Shown here: positions 1 through 10,700 of the stretch, in pieces
Layout: each line of letters begins with the position of its first letter
Position numbering within the stretch: position 1 is the first letter of the stretch
DNA from: Leidyana gryllorum EB-2025a
Taxonomy: Eukaryota > Apicomplexa
NCBI GenBank assembly: GCA_048772705.1
Contig: JBLWGC010000230.1
Coordinates: 1,550,001-1,614,000 of the forward strand
Direction: 5' to 3'
DNA length: 64,000 bases
Notes under the pieces: model-generated
What the model saw: the letters and a program-made list of their open reading frames with translations, nothing else
What the model was told of the DNA's origin: nothing
Databases searched by the model: none
Made by a program: the position numbers and the translations under genes

Positions 1-325
1 CAACGCCTTCAACGGCAGGTTTGATAACCTCCTGCTCATCTTTGTAAGCGAAGGTGAAGGGCGAGGCCAGATGGAGCAAGTAATCGCATCCCTCTACCGC
101 TTCTGCCCATCCTTCGTCGCTCATCAAGTCGGCTTTGACCAGCTCAAGGTTTGATTCCGCTTTGGGATGGAAGGTTTTGAGAAAAGCGTACTTGGCTCCG
201 TTGACATCCCGAACAGTACCCCTGACTTTGTAGCCTTTGTCGAGCAATTGGTACACCACATGGGAAGCCAGCCAGCCACCAGCACCAGTAACCAAGATCG
301 GCTTCTCGCTTATGATGGCAGACAT
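1..325 (-). CDS. NAD(P)-dependent dihydroflavonol-reductase-like SDR, partial (N-terminal 108 residues)
   Basis: This is the amino-terminal part of an extended short-chain dehydrogenase/reductase of the dihydroflavonol-4-reductase/GRE2-like group. It continues past the left edge of the window. The start ATG lies at 323-325. The translation opens with a Rossmann nucleotide-binding motif (ILVTGAGGWLASH) and then GYKVRGTVRDVNGAKY, which matches the neighbouring complete copy at 465-1635 almost residue for residue. The two are therefore tandem paralogues on the same strand, 139 bp apart. The family reduces aldehydes or ketones with NADPH; the substrate cannot be read from sequence. The catalytic Tyr-x-x-x-Lys would lie outside the window. 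Confidence 0.85.
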   Translation of the reverse strand, partial: MSAIISEKPILVTGAGGWLASHVVYQLLDKGYKVRGTVRDVNGAKYAFLKTFHPKAESNLELVKADLMSDEGWAEAVEGCDYLLHLASPFTFAYKDEQEVIKPAVEGV

Positions 326-464
326 TGTCAACAAACTACGTGTCTTTCGTCTGCTTGAGATTTTGTGGAGCAAAATCTAAGATTGTCTCCCCGTGTGCGA
401 TGTATTGATCTATTCGGCTTAAGGAGGGGAGTAGATGTGTAGGTGTGTCGTGGGGTTCTGAGAG

Positions 465-1635
465 CTAATAAGCTGTGCAGTTTTTTATCATCTCTTCCGG
501 TACTTCTCGAGACTCCAGCACCCCATATTTCATCAAGCTCAGTGCGTGAAGGCGCAGAGCTTCTTTGGCAGGTCTGACAAGATAGCGTGTCCGGAAATCT
601 ATAGCAAACCCACCTCCATTTGATGCGTAAGACTTCCGACGCTTTAGCATTCGAGACGTAAGTGGGAAGGTTCAATTTATCATAGGCGAGTCGAAGAGTT
701 CGGTTGAATGGTTTCAGGCAGGCCAGGAGGAGGACGAATGGGGTGTTAGTGGCAATCTTGAAGCCATACTTTTCGAAGACTTCGGCTAGTACCTTGGCCT
801 GATCTTGCATTGTCATATTACCATCATCGGCCCGCAAGCAGAATCTTTGTCCGACCACCTCCGCTTCGGGTGCTTCCATAGCAACTATATGAGCGAAAGC
901 TACGTCTCGCACATCGACATGACTGGAAGTGATGGGTGGGGCGAAGGGATAGGTTTTAAGCAGAACCCGTTTGATTTGTTCACTCGACTCCGAGGCACCG
1001 TGCGACGCGTCCAATATGGGGCCGAAGATGAATCCCGGATTCAACACCACCAATTGCATTGGCGGCTCCGGTTGTCCTCTTGCATTGTTGTATTCCTTAA
1101 CCATCTCCCAAGCTTTCTGCTCGGCCAATGTTTTACTGCGTTCGTAGCCCCCAGCGACCTTCGGGTCTGACCAGTCCTTCTCAGTGAACTGTGCGAAAGA
1201 GCCATCAGCGTTCTTTTCTGCGTACCGCTGCTTGGGATGGCCATAGCACACAGCGGCCACACTGCTTGTCATCACTATGCGTTGCACAGATGTGCCTCCA
1301 GCCAGGATGGGTTTGAAGAGGTTTTCGACCCCAGCAACAGCTGGGCCGACAACTTCGTCTTCATGAGCAAAATCCAGAATAAATGGTGACGCTACGTGGA
1401 TGACGTATCTGACATCCTTCACAGCTTCAGCCCATCCCTTTGGGGAGGTGAGGTTGGTCTCCACAAGTTCGAGATTGGTCTCAGCCTTGGGGTGGAAAGT
1501 TTTAAGAAACCGATATTTATCGCCATTGACATCTCTGACAGTGCCTCTGACTTTATAACCTCTGTCAAGGAGTTGAAAGGTTACATGAGAGCCGACCCAG
1601 CCAGCACAACCTGTTACAAGCACGTCAGCAGGCAT
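465..1635 (-). CDS. NAD(P)-dependent dihydroflavonol-reductase/GRE2-like SDR
   Basis: A complete extended SDR, about 376 residues. I chose the ATG at 1633-1635 (MPADVLVTG) because the frame further upstream has only a non-ATG codon. The Rossmann motif is TGCAGWVGSH near residue 8, and the catalytic Tyr-x-x-x-Lys is in GGYERSKTLAE near residue 170. A 40-nt intron at 574-613 (GTGGGT...GTCAG) is needed near the C-terminus. Without it the frame runs into a basic, family-unlike tail; with it the protein continues KWRPAKEALRLHALSLMKYG, the usual final helix of this family. Exons: 614-1635 and 465-573. It is a likely cytosolic NADPH reductase of small aldehydes or ketones. A tandem paralogue starts 139 bp downstream. 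Confidence 0.85.
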
Positions 1636-1667
1636 TCTAAACACCAAAATTGCAGCGCTTTCGAAAA

Positions 1668-3233
1668 CTAAGGGGCAATTGCTGGGTTTTTTCCTGGTAG
1701 CGGAGCGGCGCGTCGAATGGGAGCTTCCACGATCTTGGCAACCTCTGGGGTTTCCCAGGGCCTTGCAGTGGGATCAGCCCAACTGGCGAGAGCGGCCTTA
1801 TTCTGGACCGCCGACTTTGCTTCGGCGAGCCACCGCTTCTCCCAGTCGTAGTCTGGTGGCACTGCAATGAGATCCTTGGCCCCCTTTTCGACCATTTCTC
1901 GGAATTGCGGGGTGTGAAAGCCAGCTGCATGACACGAATTGAAATGAACAGCGAAATCCCCAGCCTTCCAGGTCAAAGGTGATCGTTGGGGATGATTCAT
2001 GATCCAGGGGCAGCCTGGGGCATTGATCCACCGCTGATTGACATAAAGACCATATCTTGGTTCTGCTGGTCTCCCGTCCGCTTGCTTGCCCGGTGTGGGG
2101 TCCGCGTTCACATCGAGAAGCTTACGGTCAGGGAAGTAAAAGTCCAGCACGACTTGAACTGCCTTCTCCGTCGGATGTACACGAGGAGATCTGCTGAACA
2201 AGAGTTCGTCGCCTCTGAACCCGGGAGACCAGTAGTCCTCAACGAAAGGTAAGCAGAAGTTTCGTAGACGATCAAACTCAAAACCGAACAACTCTTCCAT
2301 TGCCCAGTTCATATATCCTTGGTCCTGTCCGTAGAATCGATGCTTGATTTTCTGCCGATATCCATAGAGGACAGTGGTGAAGAGAGCACTAGCTAGGCGC
2401 GATGGCTGATACAACCAAGACCCACTATTCACGCCCCATAGATCGAAACAATTGACTTCCGGAGCGATAACAAAAGCAACCTCCGAAACATTCGTGGGAA
2501 GATTGCCACGTCCATCGGTCAAACATTCAAACGGTGGCGCAGCTGGCTTCCCAGCAGCATTAGTCGAGCCTCCATTCGAGGTAGCTGGTTGGCCACAGAC
2601 TCGTTGCTCGGCTGTGGGGGCCTGCAGTCCTCGTTCAATTCGCTCTACCAGAGATTGCACACCAAGATACTTATTTGTCAAGGCAATATCGCTGTCCAAA
2701 TACAGAACCCATGGCAAACTACGCGTCTCGGGTGATGACGTAACAATGTGCTGCTCATCTATGAGCCAATTGACCACCATAGCGGACCGATATCTTTCCA
2801 AATGACGATCAAAGTTGTGGGGACGACTCAACGGCACTGGATATTCCTTATCGCTGTTAATGTTGAATAAACAGTGGGGCACTGATTGTTGCGCGGCGAA
2901 AGAAGCTCGCCACCAATCCAGTTCCAAGTATGAGTTTGTAAACTTGTCATGCGCCGTAAAGATCACGTAATCACAGACCATACGCTCTGTGAACTCCACC
3001 ACTTTCATACTCGCCCCATCAACATATGGAAATCCGGGCCTCCCGTCAGGAAAGGGACCAGAGTGTAAAATGGTAATATTCGAAACTGCATATGAGGTCG
3101 AATCGTCAAAGTCCGCTTTGAGAATGTTATCGAGCCCAGGATGGTAGACGACCTTAGAAGAGGGCTGCTCACCGCCTTTCAGGTTAGCAGCATCCACCGC
3201 CACCCACGCGGCTACAATTGGCAACAGATGCAT
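1668..3233 (-). CDS. Secretory-pathway glycosyltransferase-like protein with DxD motif
   Basis: About 521 residues with no intron visible. The ATG at 3231-3233 gives an N-terminal hydrophobic segment (MHLLPIVAAWVAVDAA) that looks like a signal peptide or a signal anchor for the Golgi lumen. Around residue 185 is WVLYLDSDIALTNKY, a DxD-type (DSD) metal and nucleotide-sugar site like those of GT-A glycosyltransferases (GT34 or related nucleotide-diphospho-sugar transferases). An aromatic- and His-rich C-terminal block (GDFAVHFNSCHAAGFHT) resembles the acceptor-side part of GT34 enzymes. The sugar and acceptor are unknown. Its start codon is only 36 bp from the start of the divergent plus-strand gene at 3270, so the two must share a very short promoter region or overlap in their 5' UTRs. 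Confidence 0.65.
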   Translation of the reverse strand: MHLLPIVAAWVAVDAANLKGGEQPSSKVVYHPGLDNILKADFDDSTSYAVSNITILHSGPFPDGRPGFPYVDGASMKVVEFTERMVCDYVIFTAHDKFTNSYLELDWWRASFAAQQSVPHCLFNINSDKEYPVPLSRPHNFDRHLERYRSAMVVNWLIDEQHIVTSSPETRSLPWVLYLDSDIALTNKYLGVQSLVERIERGLQAPTAEQRVCGQPATSNGGSTNAAGKPAAPPFECLTDGRGNLPTNVSEVAFVIAPEVNCFDLWGVNSGSWLYQPSRLASALFTTVLYGYRQKIKHRFYGQDQGYMNWAMEELFGFEFDRLRNFCLPFVEDYWSPGFRGDELLFSRSPRVHPTEKAVQVVLDFYFPDRKLLDVNADPTPGKQADGRPAEPRYGLYVNQRWINAPGCPWIMNHPQRSPLTWKAGDFAVHFNSCHAAGFHTPQFREMVEKGAKDLIAVPPDYDWEKRWLAEAKSAVQNKAALASWADPTARPWETPEVAKIVEAPIRRAAPLPGKNPAIAP

Positions 3234-3269
3234 GACGAGCTGCTCACCGCACAAAAAAAAGATAAACAG

Positions 3270-5611
3270 ATGGGAGCTCGTCGAACAAGTCGCCGAAAGA
3301 CCAAGCCCACAAGTTTGTCTCAGACCTCACGATTAGCTAGAATTCTGCAACAGCATGGTCATGCCGCGCCTCAAAACACGGACCCAAACTCCCTTATCAA
3401 ACAGGTAACCCCGAATGTCCCCTCTCAAGCCTCCAATCGCCTACCACAGATAGACTCTATGGACTTGGAGGTCATGGAACCGTCCTGCTTGATTGTGGCA
3501 CACCTCTTCGACCTGGGAGTCGAGCAGCCCCACAATCAGGATCTCTGGAAAGAACTCAAATTCCTCCTCGATTCCGACATTGGGGTGATCAATGCTCTCT
3601 TGGCACCGTGGCGAGGATCAGAGTATAGAAAGCTCAATGGAGAAGATCTCGCACGCAAGAGTGTCTGCTTGATTGGACTCAACAGCGTGGTCACTTTCAT
3701 TGGTGCCTTCGGTGCTGTTGACAAACCGGTCATAGAGGACGCCGTCTTGTTGCGCTTCCTTGAGAGCGTGGAACAGGCCTTCCTCGTCCTGGAGAGCCAG
3801 GATCAAACGCCCCACCTCCAAGCGGTGAACAGCATCATGCAGTCAAGCTTGGGTCTCCTCACTGCCCTCACGTTGACATCCGTCGGGGCGATACGCCGTG
3901 TCATGTTGACGCAACTATCGGACGAGAATGGACGATCCTTATTCAGGGGCACCACCCTCATGGAGTTCATCCTGGAGCGCGCTCTAAACCAAGGTGAGGT
4001 GAAATGGTGACTAATTCCGATCTATTGATCTGCTCTCAGGACTAAGCCGCATAGACTTGCCCACTCGCACAGCGGCTTTACGCTTGGTTGAGGCCTGTTG
4101 GAGAGCAGAGATTGTCGATGAGGACCTTAGCAAGCAGCATATTATCATGGAAACCCTTATCAATTTTGCAGAAGCTGCTGCTGCACGAGCTCCCGATATG
4201 TTTTTGAACGCAACCACTCTGGAGGAGTGGGAAGCGGCCCTGGCAGCCATTGGTCTGGCGGTGCAAACGCTGAGTGAGTTTCCCTACCACGAACTGGATA
4301 TATCATAATGTGTGTGTCTCCTGTTCAGATCTGCTAAGTTTTACGAAAGATGCAACTGCTGTGCTTCCGGCGGCCTGCGCCAAGATGATTGGATGCCTGT
4401 TGGTGACCAATGAGTCTAATCAATGGCGTTTCGTTGTCAACTGTGTCGCGGAGCAGGGATCCCGACTTGCGCCTGTGGATGAAACTAAAGAAGATCCAGA
4501 GGGCGATGTTGCGTTCAGGAGGCTGGTGAAATTGATGAACGACTTCAACGAATTGTTCCATCAAATCAGCGAAGCTGTGGATTTGGAAAAATGGCTCGAC
4601 CCGGGGATTTTCTTCCGAGGATATCGGCAGGCTGCGGCCATGTTTGGCACTCTCCGGTCGAACGTCTGTGAACAGCTTTGCCAATTGGGAGTGCAATGCA
4701 TCTGGGAGGCGCTACAGAGTCTCGGCTCAGTTGTGATGTCATCTGATGATGTCCATCTTCCACCACTTGCCACCTTATGGGGGGAACTCGCAGCACTGAC
4801 ACCGAGTGTGATATTGGCATTGGCACCAGCACTCGCTTGTTCTGAGGCGGTTGAGAGCACATTGGTAGCATTGGAGCACTTCAACAAGCAGTACCATGTG
4901 GCTTTCCACACTCAGACGCCTGTTCTGAACGAGTCGAGTGGGGCTGAGGAGATGCAAGCTCGTTCAGCTTGGCTCGCGAGAACAGACAGTTTCTTGGCGA
5001 AAGATGTGCAAAGTACTTTGCAGTCTCTGTGTCACGCATGTGGACTGTGGTTGTCCGAATGTCGTGATCTGCTGCAGGTGAAGGAATGCGAGAAATCGGA
5101 CGAAGGTGAGGCTCGTTTGGAGTTAGGCCGACAGGTGGTAATGGTGGTTACATCGCTCGGAAAAAGTGCTCCTCCGTTCTTTGAGACAGTGATCAGAGAG
5201 GAAGCACTGGGGGTACTGACTGGTCTGATCGAAAATGCGTTAAATGATGACAAGGGAGCACTGTTTGGGCTCGGTACCTACGGGATAGTGATCCTCACCG
5301 AGGCCATATTGGGAATGGTAGACCTGTTATCAGGTAAGGTGCTGGTCAGTCTTTACAATCACATTGGTACAGACGACGAATTTGATGCGCTATATCGAGG
5401 GAAGGGTGTTCAGAGTCTCGCAGAAAGAGTAGTCTCCCAGGCCTCATCCAGTTCGAAAGCTATTGCTGCCCGAATCCAGAAAAGAGCAGAGAAGAAGAGT
5501 CGTGGAGAGAAGACTGACGGCCCATCGTCCGATTTGATGGACTATGAGCTCTTCAAGCAGGCGTGTGAGACGTTAGACCAATTCATACAGTACAAGAAGT
5601 CCTCACAGTAG
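3270..5611 (+). CDS. Helical (possibly HEAT/ARM-like) protein of unknown function
   Basis: Three exons: 3270-3993, 4040-4273 and 4329-5611, with introns of 46 and 55 nt in GT-AG form. The frame is continuous across both. A further 39-nt in-frame stretch at 5334-5372 (GTAAGG...GTACAG) has good splice signals and is probably a third intron; removing it joins LLS to DDEFDALYRG. The product is about 733-746 residues. I chose the ATG at 3270 because it lies just after an AG (AAACAGATG), as expected for a trans-splice acceptor, and gives a basic N-terminus (MGARRTSRRKTK). The rest is a long run of amphipathic helices without a recognisable catalytic motif, reminiscent of importin/HEAT solenoids. 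I do not recognise a family. Confidence 0.7.
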
Positions 5612-5674
5612 TTGCTGCTGGTTTGAGTCGTCATAGGTGCGTGTGGTGCGTACACAACCGTAAAAAAATTAAGG

Positions 5675-7505
5675 ATGAACCGATACTATGGGAGTGAGCG
5701 TGTGGGTAAGAAAAGGGCGGCTGCCTTGACCGCTCAGGAGCTCCAAGCGATGGCTAATCCGCTACATGGCCGGTCTCGTGGAGAGCGTTTGTTGGACCAC
5801 TCAATGAACACGCTCAACAAGAAGCAGAGACTGCACACAGCAGCTCAGGAAGGTAGTGCGTCTGGCAACCCTCTGCGCCCTGATAGATTTTTTCAGCGAC
5901 AGTCTGATGGATCGTACAAGGTTATGGCTCCCGCCGCCCCCAGCTCCAAGGAGAAGTCAGGTCACGTTGCTGGAACAGTCGTCAAGAAGACTTCGAACGT
6001 GGTCACTGATACTCCGGGAGAGACATTGATGCAATGCCTCAGACGGCTGGAGCTGAGCAGTGAGAAACTGCATCGCACACTCTCATTGATCTGTCGCTTC
6101 TTCGATCGAAGCGACGGTAAGTATATGTTGGAATGTTGGCGAGAGGCTATCCGTCAAGGCCGCGAGGACTTTCTTTCGGGCTCCAGCGGTGTCACCAGAG
6201 ACATGTCTGAGCACGTGATGGCCGAGGCGTACTTACTTTTCTACGCGATGTGGCGAATAGCCACTTGTAAGTACGCCAATTCGAGTGGAGACGGCCGTGA
6301 ATTGATCATTCGGCTCTTTGAGAGAGTCTTTCGCGCCTTGGATGAAGAGACGCAAGCGCGATTAGCCGATGGATCAGATCAAGATCCTCGCGTTATAAAT
6401 GGCGACGTTCTCAAAGCTGTCGATCAATACACCCCTTTCTTGCGGCTTCGGTCGGAAAGGACTTCCTCCAAAGCATCTGAGGGTTTGTGTCACACTCGTG
6501 TTCGAGTCCGTCTCTCCCAGCCGCCTGTGCTCGAATCCCAGGTTCAGGTTGAAAGCGACAGCAGTGCACCGGAAAAACTCGTGGAGACTACTCAATCGGT
6601 CCATCAAGAGCCCGAGACTGACAGGTGCCCGAGCAATGGTACCCAGCGGGAAGCGGAGGCTGAGCACCAGAGCTCCTCAGATGGGACGAATAAAAGTGAG
6701 GTCGACGTTGTACCCTCAGTCTCGATTGCGAACACTGACATCTCACCACCGGAAAAGTCAGCAGAGACTGCTGAAGATGGGACGGAGGCGAGAAGCGTTA
6801 AGACTACGCGGCCGTTCTTCACACGGCCCATCGAGTGGTATTTGGTGTATCAGCAGATGATACCCATTGTCCGTCTAGCGGCCTTGGCCCATAACAATCT
6901 ATATACCGACGACAGCATTATCTTCCAGCGCGCTATCAACCGCATCCAGAGAGTCTATAACGAGCTTCCCGAGAATCCACCGCCCGAAAGTCCCTCTGGA
7001 GCCCCCCCACACGACCCAACAGCGTCCTTCAGTACCTGGGAGTGGTACATGCCGAACGGGTAAGGTGCTTCATTGGATCATTGATACACAGTGATTCTTT
7101 ATTGATCATCAGAGTTGATTTGATGCAAGTCCGACGGCGTGTTTTCATGGATACGCTTCCGACTATGTTCAGATTGAGGACAATTGGTTGGGCGCGTGTC
7201 ACTGTTGAGCATCTCTTTAATGATTTCTACATGAACCGCGCGCTCAAGTTCACAGCAGTGGAACAAGACGATATCGAAAAGTGGCAGTCGCAGATCAAAG
7301 CCCATGTGAGAGGATACAAAGCACTGAGCTCCAGTGGAGCCGAGCCGGCGTTGCCAGGTCAAGCACACGTCCCTGTGTCAGATACCCGTGTGGAAGTGAT
7401 TAACACAACTGCTGGTAAGAGAAAAGAGGCAGAGCTTTTTCCTGAAATAGCCATTGTCTGTCTGTAGGGTCACAAGCCTGGGCAGCTCGTCAAATGCCCA
7501 GCTGA
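5675..7505 (+). CDS. Unknown protein with basic N-terminus and central helical domain
   Basis: The frame runs 5675-7059, a 53-nt intron 7060-7112, exon 7113-7414, a probable 53-nt intron 7415-7467 (GTAAGA...CTGTAG), and a short last exon ending at TGA 7503-7505. If the last intron is retained the protein stops at 7467 instead. The N-terminus is basic (GKKRAAALTAQELQAM). Residues about 115-260 form a predicted helical block (LEL/LHRTLSLICRFFDRSD, then AEAYLLFYAMWRIATCKY), followed by an acidic Ser/Glu linker and a second helical block near residue 390. Two loose repeats, SAPEKLVETT and SPPEKSAETA, lie in the linker. I do not recognise the family. It follows the previous gene by only 63 bp on the same strand. 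Confidence 0.6.
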
Positions 7506-7745
7506 GTCTTCTTCTTCTTCTAATACACCACCACCAATAAGCATCCTCTCTCAAACATCCAACCAATATGGTGACATTGTCCGAACCTGTCTGTGTAGTA
7601 ATATAATAATGTGACCAGTGTCTAATAAGTGTGGGTGCGTATCTAACTATCTCAAAAAGAGGTCTTTGAAGTTTATAAATATATATATATATATATATAG
7701 AGGGGAACGGAATGATTAACGGTAATATTTTAATGACGGGCGAAT
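7506..7745. repeat. Convergent 3' intergenic region with (AT)n microsatellite
   Basis: This 240-bp stretch separates the 3' ends of two convergent genes. An (AT) dinucleotide run lies at about 7679-7699. Nothing else with a function is visible. Confidence 0.7.
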
Positions 7746-10700
7746 TCATTTCTTAGATCGGGTTGCGGCCTTTCGTGTTGTAGTAGTGGCGGCTGGGTCA
7801 CCATCAGTCTCCTTGGCCACCGCTTGAGATCTCGTCGCTCGTCGAGGCATCTCCTTTGCTTTTGCTTTGGCCGTTCCTCTCTTAGTGGCGGGGGCCGCGG
7901 TCTCCTCGACATCTTCTTCGGGCTGTGTTCGAGCGTTTCTTCGCCCCGCAGCAGCCGTTGGCGGTCTTGCAGCTGCAGCTGGCTGACTCTTGGTGCCTTT
8001 CGATCCGGCGACAGCTTTTGCTGAAGACGCTGATCCCTTTGTGGCAGGCGGTTGATGCTCCTCGACCTCCTCCTCATCCGTGTCATCCTCGTGAGTTACA
8101 GGAGCTTTGGCGGCCGCCTTGGCCCTTGACTTTGGTTTGGCCGCTGCTTTCTTTGGAGCAGTCTTAGCAACACTGGCAGTATCTTCGAGTTCTTGTTGAC
8201 TCTGAGCGCGGGTGGCCGCCGCACGTCCTCTACTTTTCTTTGCAGGCTGTGTTTCACTCTCCGTCGGCGCCTCTGCTTCCGGCTGAGTCGGTGCCTCCTC
8301 GGTAACCTTTCCGGGTCGTCGCGCCCCGCGTTTCTCGGCCACGGGCTTTTCCGTGGAGGCCTTCTCTGCAGCGCCCTTCTTTGACGCCGCGGGTCCTTTG
8401 CTGTCGGTGGTGGTCGTCTTGACGTCATTCACAGATCCCTTCTGGGCGGCCGCAGCTGTCGTGCTCTCTCCACCGGCCGCCGCTTTGCCTCTCGCTCTCG
8501 CAGCTTTCGTTGTGGTCTCGCCGGTCGGTGGGGGTGCCAAAGGAATCGGGGTCGTTTCCTGACTCGCAGGACCTCTCTTTGTCGACCGCGTGGTACGCGC
8601 TTTTTTACCGCCTGTTACTTGCTCCCTCTCGGGGCTCGCCGAAGCCTGACGCTTCACTCCACGCAATTCCTTTTTAACTCCGGACGCCGTCGTTCGAGTT
8701 CGCTTCGGAGCGTCGGCCTCGCCCGGTTGACTGATATCGGAAACATCTCCATCTGCTGGGGTGGCGGAGATGGTTGCCAACCGTCTGCGCGACGACCTTC
8801 CAGTCGCTGCTGCGGGCCCAGCAGCCGTCTCCTGGGTCGCTTTGCTCGCAGCCGTTCTCTTTGGACGAGCCTTCGCCTTGGCTTTGGCCTTGGGCTTCTT
8901 GGAAGCGGCAGGCGCCTCCTCAGCGACATCTTCCTCAGCAGCGGAGGACGGCTGGTCCTCATCAGCCGAAGTGGGGGCTTTGGCGGCGGTGCGCTCAGCT
9001 CGGCCCGCGTCTTCGTCATCCAAATCTTCTTCACGTTCTGCTTCATTGGACTCGTCATCAGCTTCATCTTCGCGAACGATCTCCTTTGGTTCCTGCGTCA
9101 CACTCACGTCGTCTTCCTCTTCCTCTTCCTCCTCTTCTTCGTCCGCTTCGCCCTGAGAGGGAGAGACGCCGATATCAGCTTCAGCCATGGAAAGATCGTC
9201 GTCTTTCGGCTGCGGACGTGCTGGAGGAGAGTCGTCGTCCGGCAGGGCTCCTGACTTTGGCTCATCATCATCAGACATGTATCCATCGTCTTCTTTCGAA
9301 GGAGAGAGCTCCGGAGGAGCAACAACAGGTAGTTCAACAGTACTGGTCACATTGTGTGCAGGTAGCGGTACGGCGGCTTTGATCAATGCGGGGAGGTCCC
9401 TCTGATAGTGACAGCATGCAACATACAGACAGAGCTATGGTGATTGACATACGGAAGTGTCAGGTCGAGGTTCAGGTTCAGGTTGGGCTTGAGATTGTGA
9501 CAGTGGTGTCACTTGAGCTTCTTTGTCGGCTCTCCGCCGCTTTACGGGTTCCATGTCTTCAGCCGGCGCATCATCCTCCTCACGACGTCTCTTGGTACCT
9601 CTCTCCAGTTGGGCCTCATCAGGCTGAATCATTGCTACAGCGTGCTGCGACCCAGCCGCCACACTCAACACCGGCTGGTTACTGAACGCCGACAGTGGAA
9701 CGTGAGTCGGACGGAACACAGGCAGCTCATCTTGCCGCCCAAGACCAAGTTGACCACTCTGGTTCTCACCCCTAAATGTGTGTGTGTGTGTGTGTGTCTG
9801 AGTGTCCTGTGGCCATTCAATTCACTCACCAGACGAAAAGCTCTCCGGAATAGGTTACGATGTAAGCGCCCTTATCGGAAGCGGTAATCTCGGCGACCAT
9901 CTGTCTGAAACCAGGAAGTTTCTGAGGGATAAGCAGATTCTTCTTGGACTGGGCAATCTCTCTGCCTTGGCCAACATACTCGCAGTGGCCCCATGTGAAC
10001 ACTGCCCCGTCATGTGTATAACCCATTGTGAACCAATCGCCGCCTTTGATATCCTTCCACACATAGCCCGGTGGGGTCCTGAGCGCCACTGGGGTAGACA
10101 CACACGTCACCTCACAGCCCCCTCCTAGTTCACCACAAGCATTACGGCCCATTCCAAAGACACCGCTGGCGCCATCGTACGAGATTTGGATGAAAAGAGT
10201 CGCGCGGCCACCGTAAATGTCTCCGACTACTCCATTTCGTCGGATCAGTTCGTTCTTGGGATGAGGGCACAAAGAGGTTTCGCTCTGTGCAATGGTGAAT
10301 TGAAGCCTAAGTAAGCGAGAAGTCATTATGATTATGAGACACAGAGATTGTCAGTGTCCGCTCACTCTGACAGTTTGATTTCCCGGGGCCATAGGTACTC
10401 GCGCGCGTTCTCGTGATCAGTCGGCGTTCCTCCCAACTGGCCATAGGGGTTGGCACCCCAGCCGTATACTCGGTACTTCCTGTCACGGGCACAGTAAGTC
10501 ATGACTACAGTGTGGTTCTCTCCACTGATTAGACGGATACAGCTACCCATCAAACCCGGAATCTTCACAGGAACGGTTTGGTGACGAACATAAGCACCGC
10601 GTTCTTTCGAAAAGTCAGGGAAGCCAAGAGGCCCAGTTCCGTCTCGATACGTTCCCCACACCCAACAGTCTCCGGTGGCGGTGATGATGGCCGTGTGACT

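Noticed and set aside
8619-9382. Ser/Arg/Leu-rich plus-strand frames opposite the RCC1 gene's last exon
   Set aside because: They are mirror images of the Lys/Ala/Glu-rich low-complexity coding strand; no start context or family.
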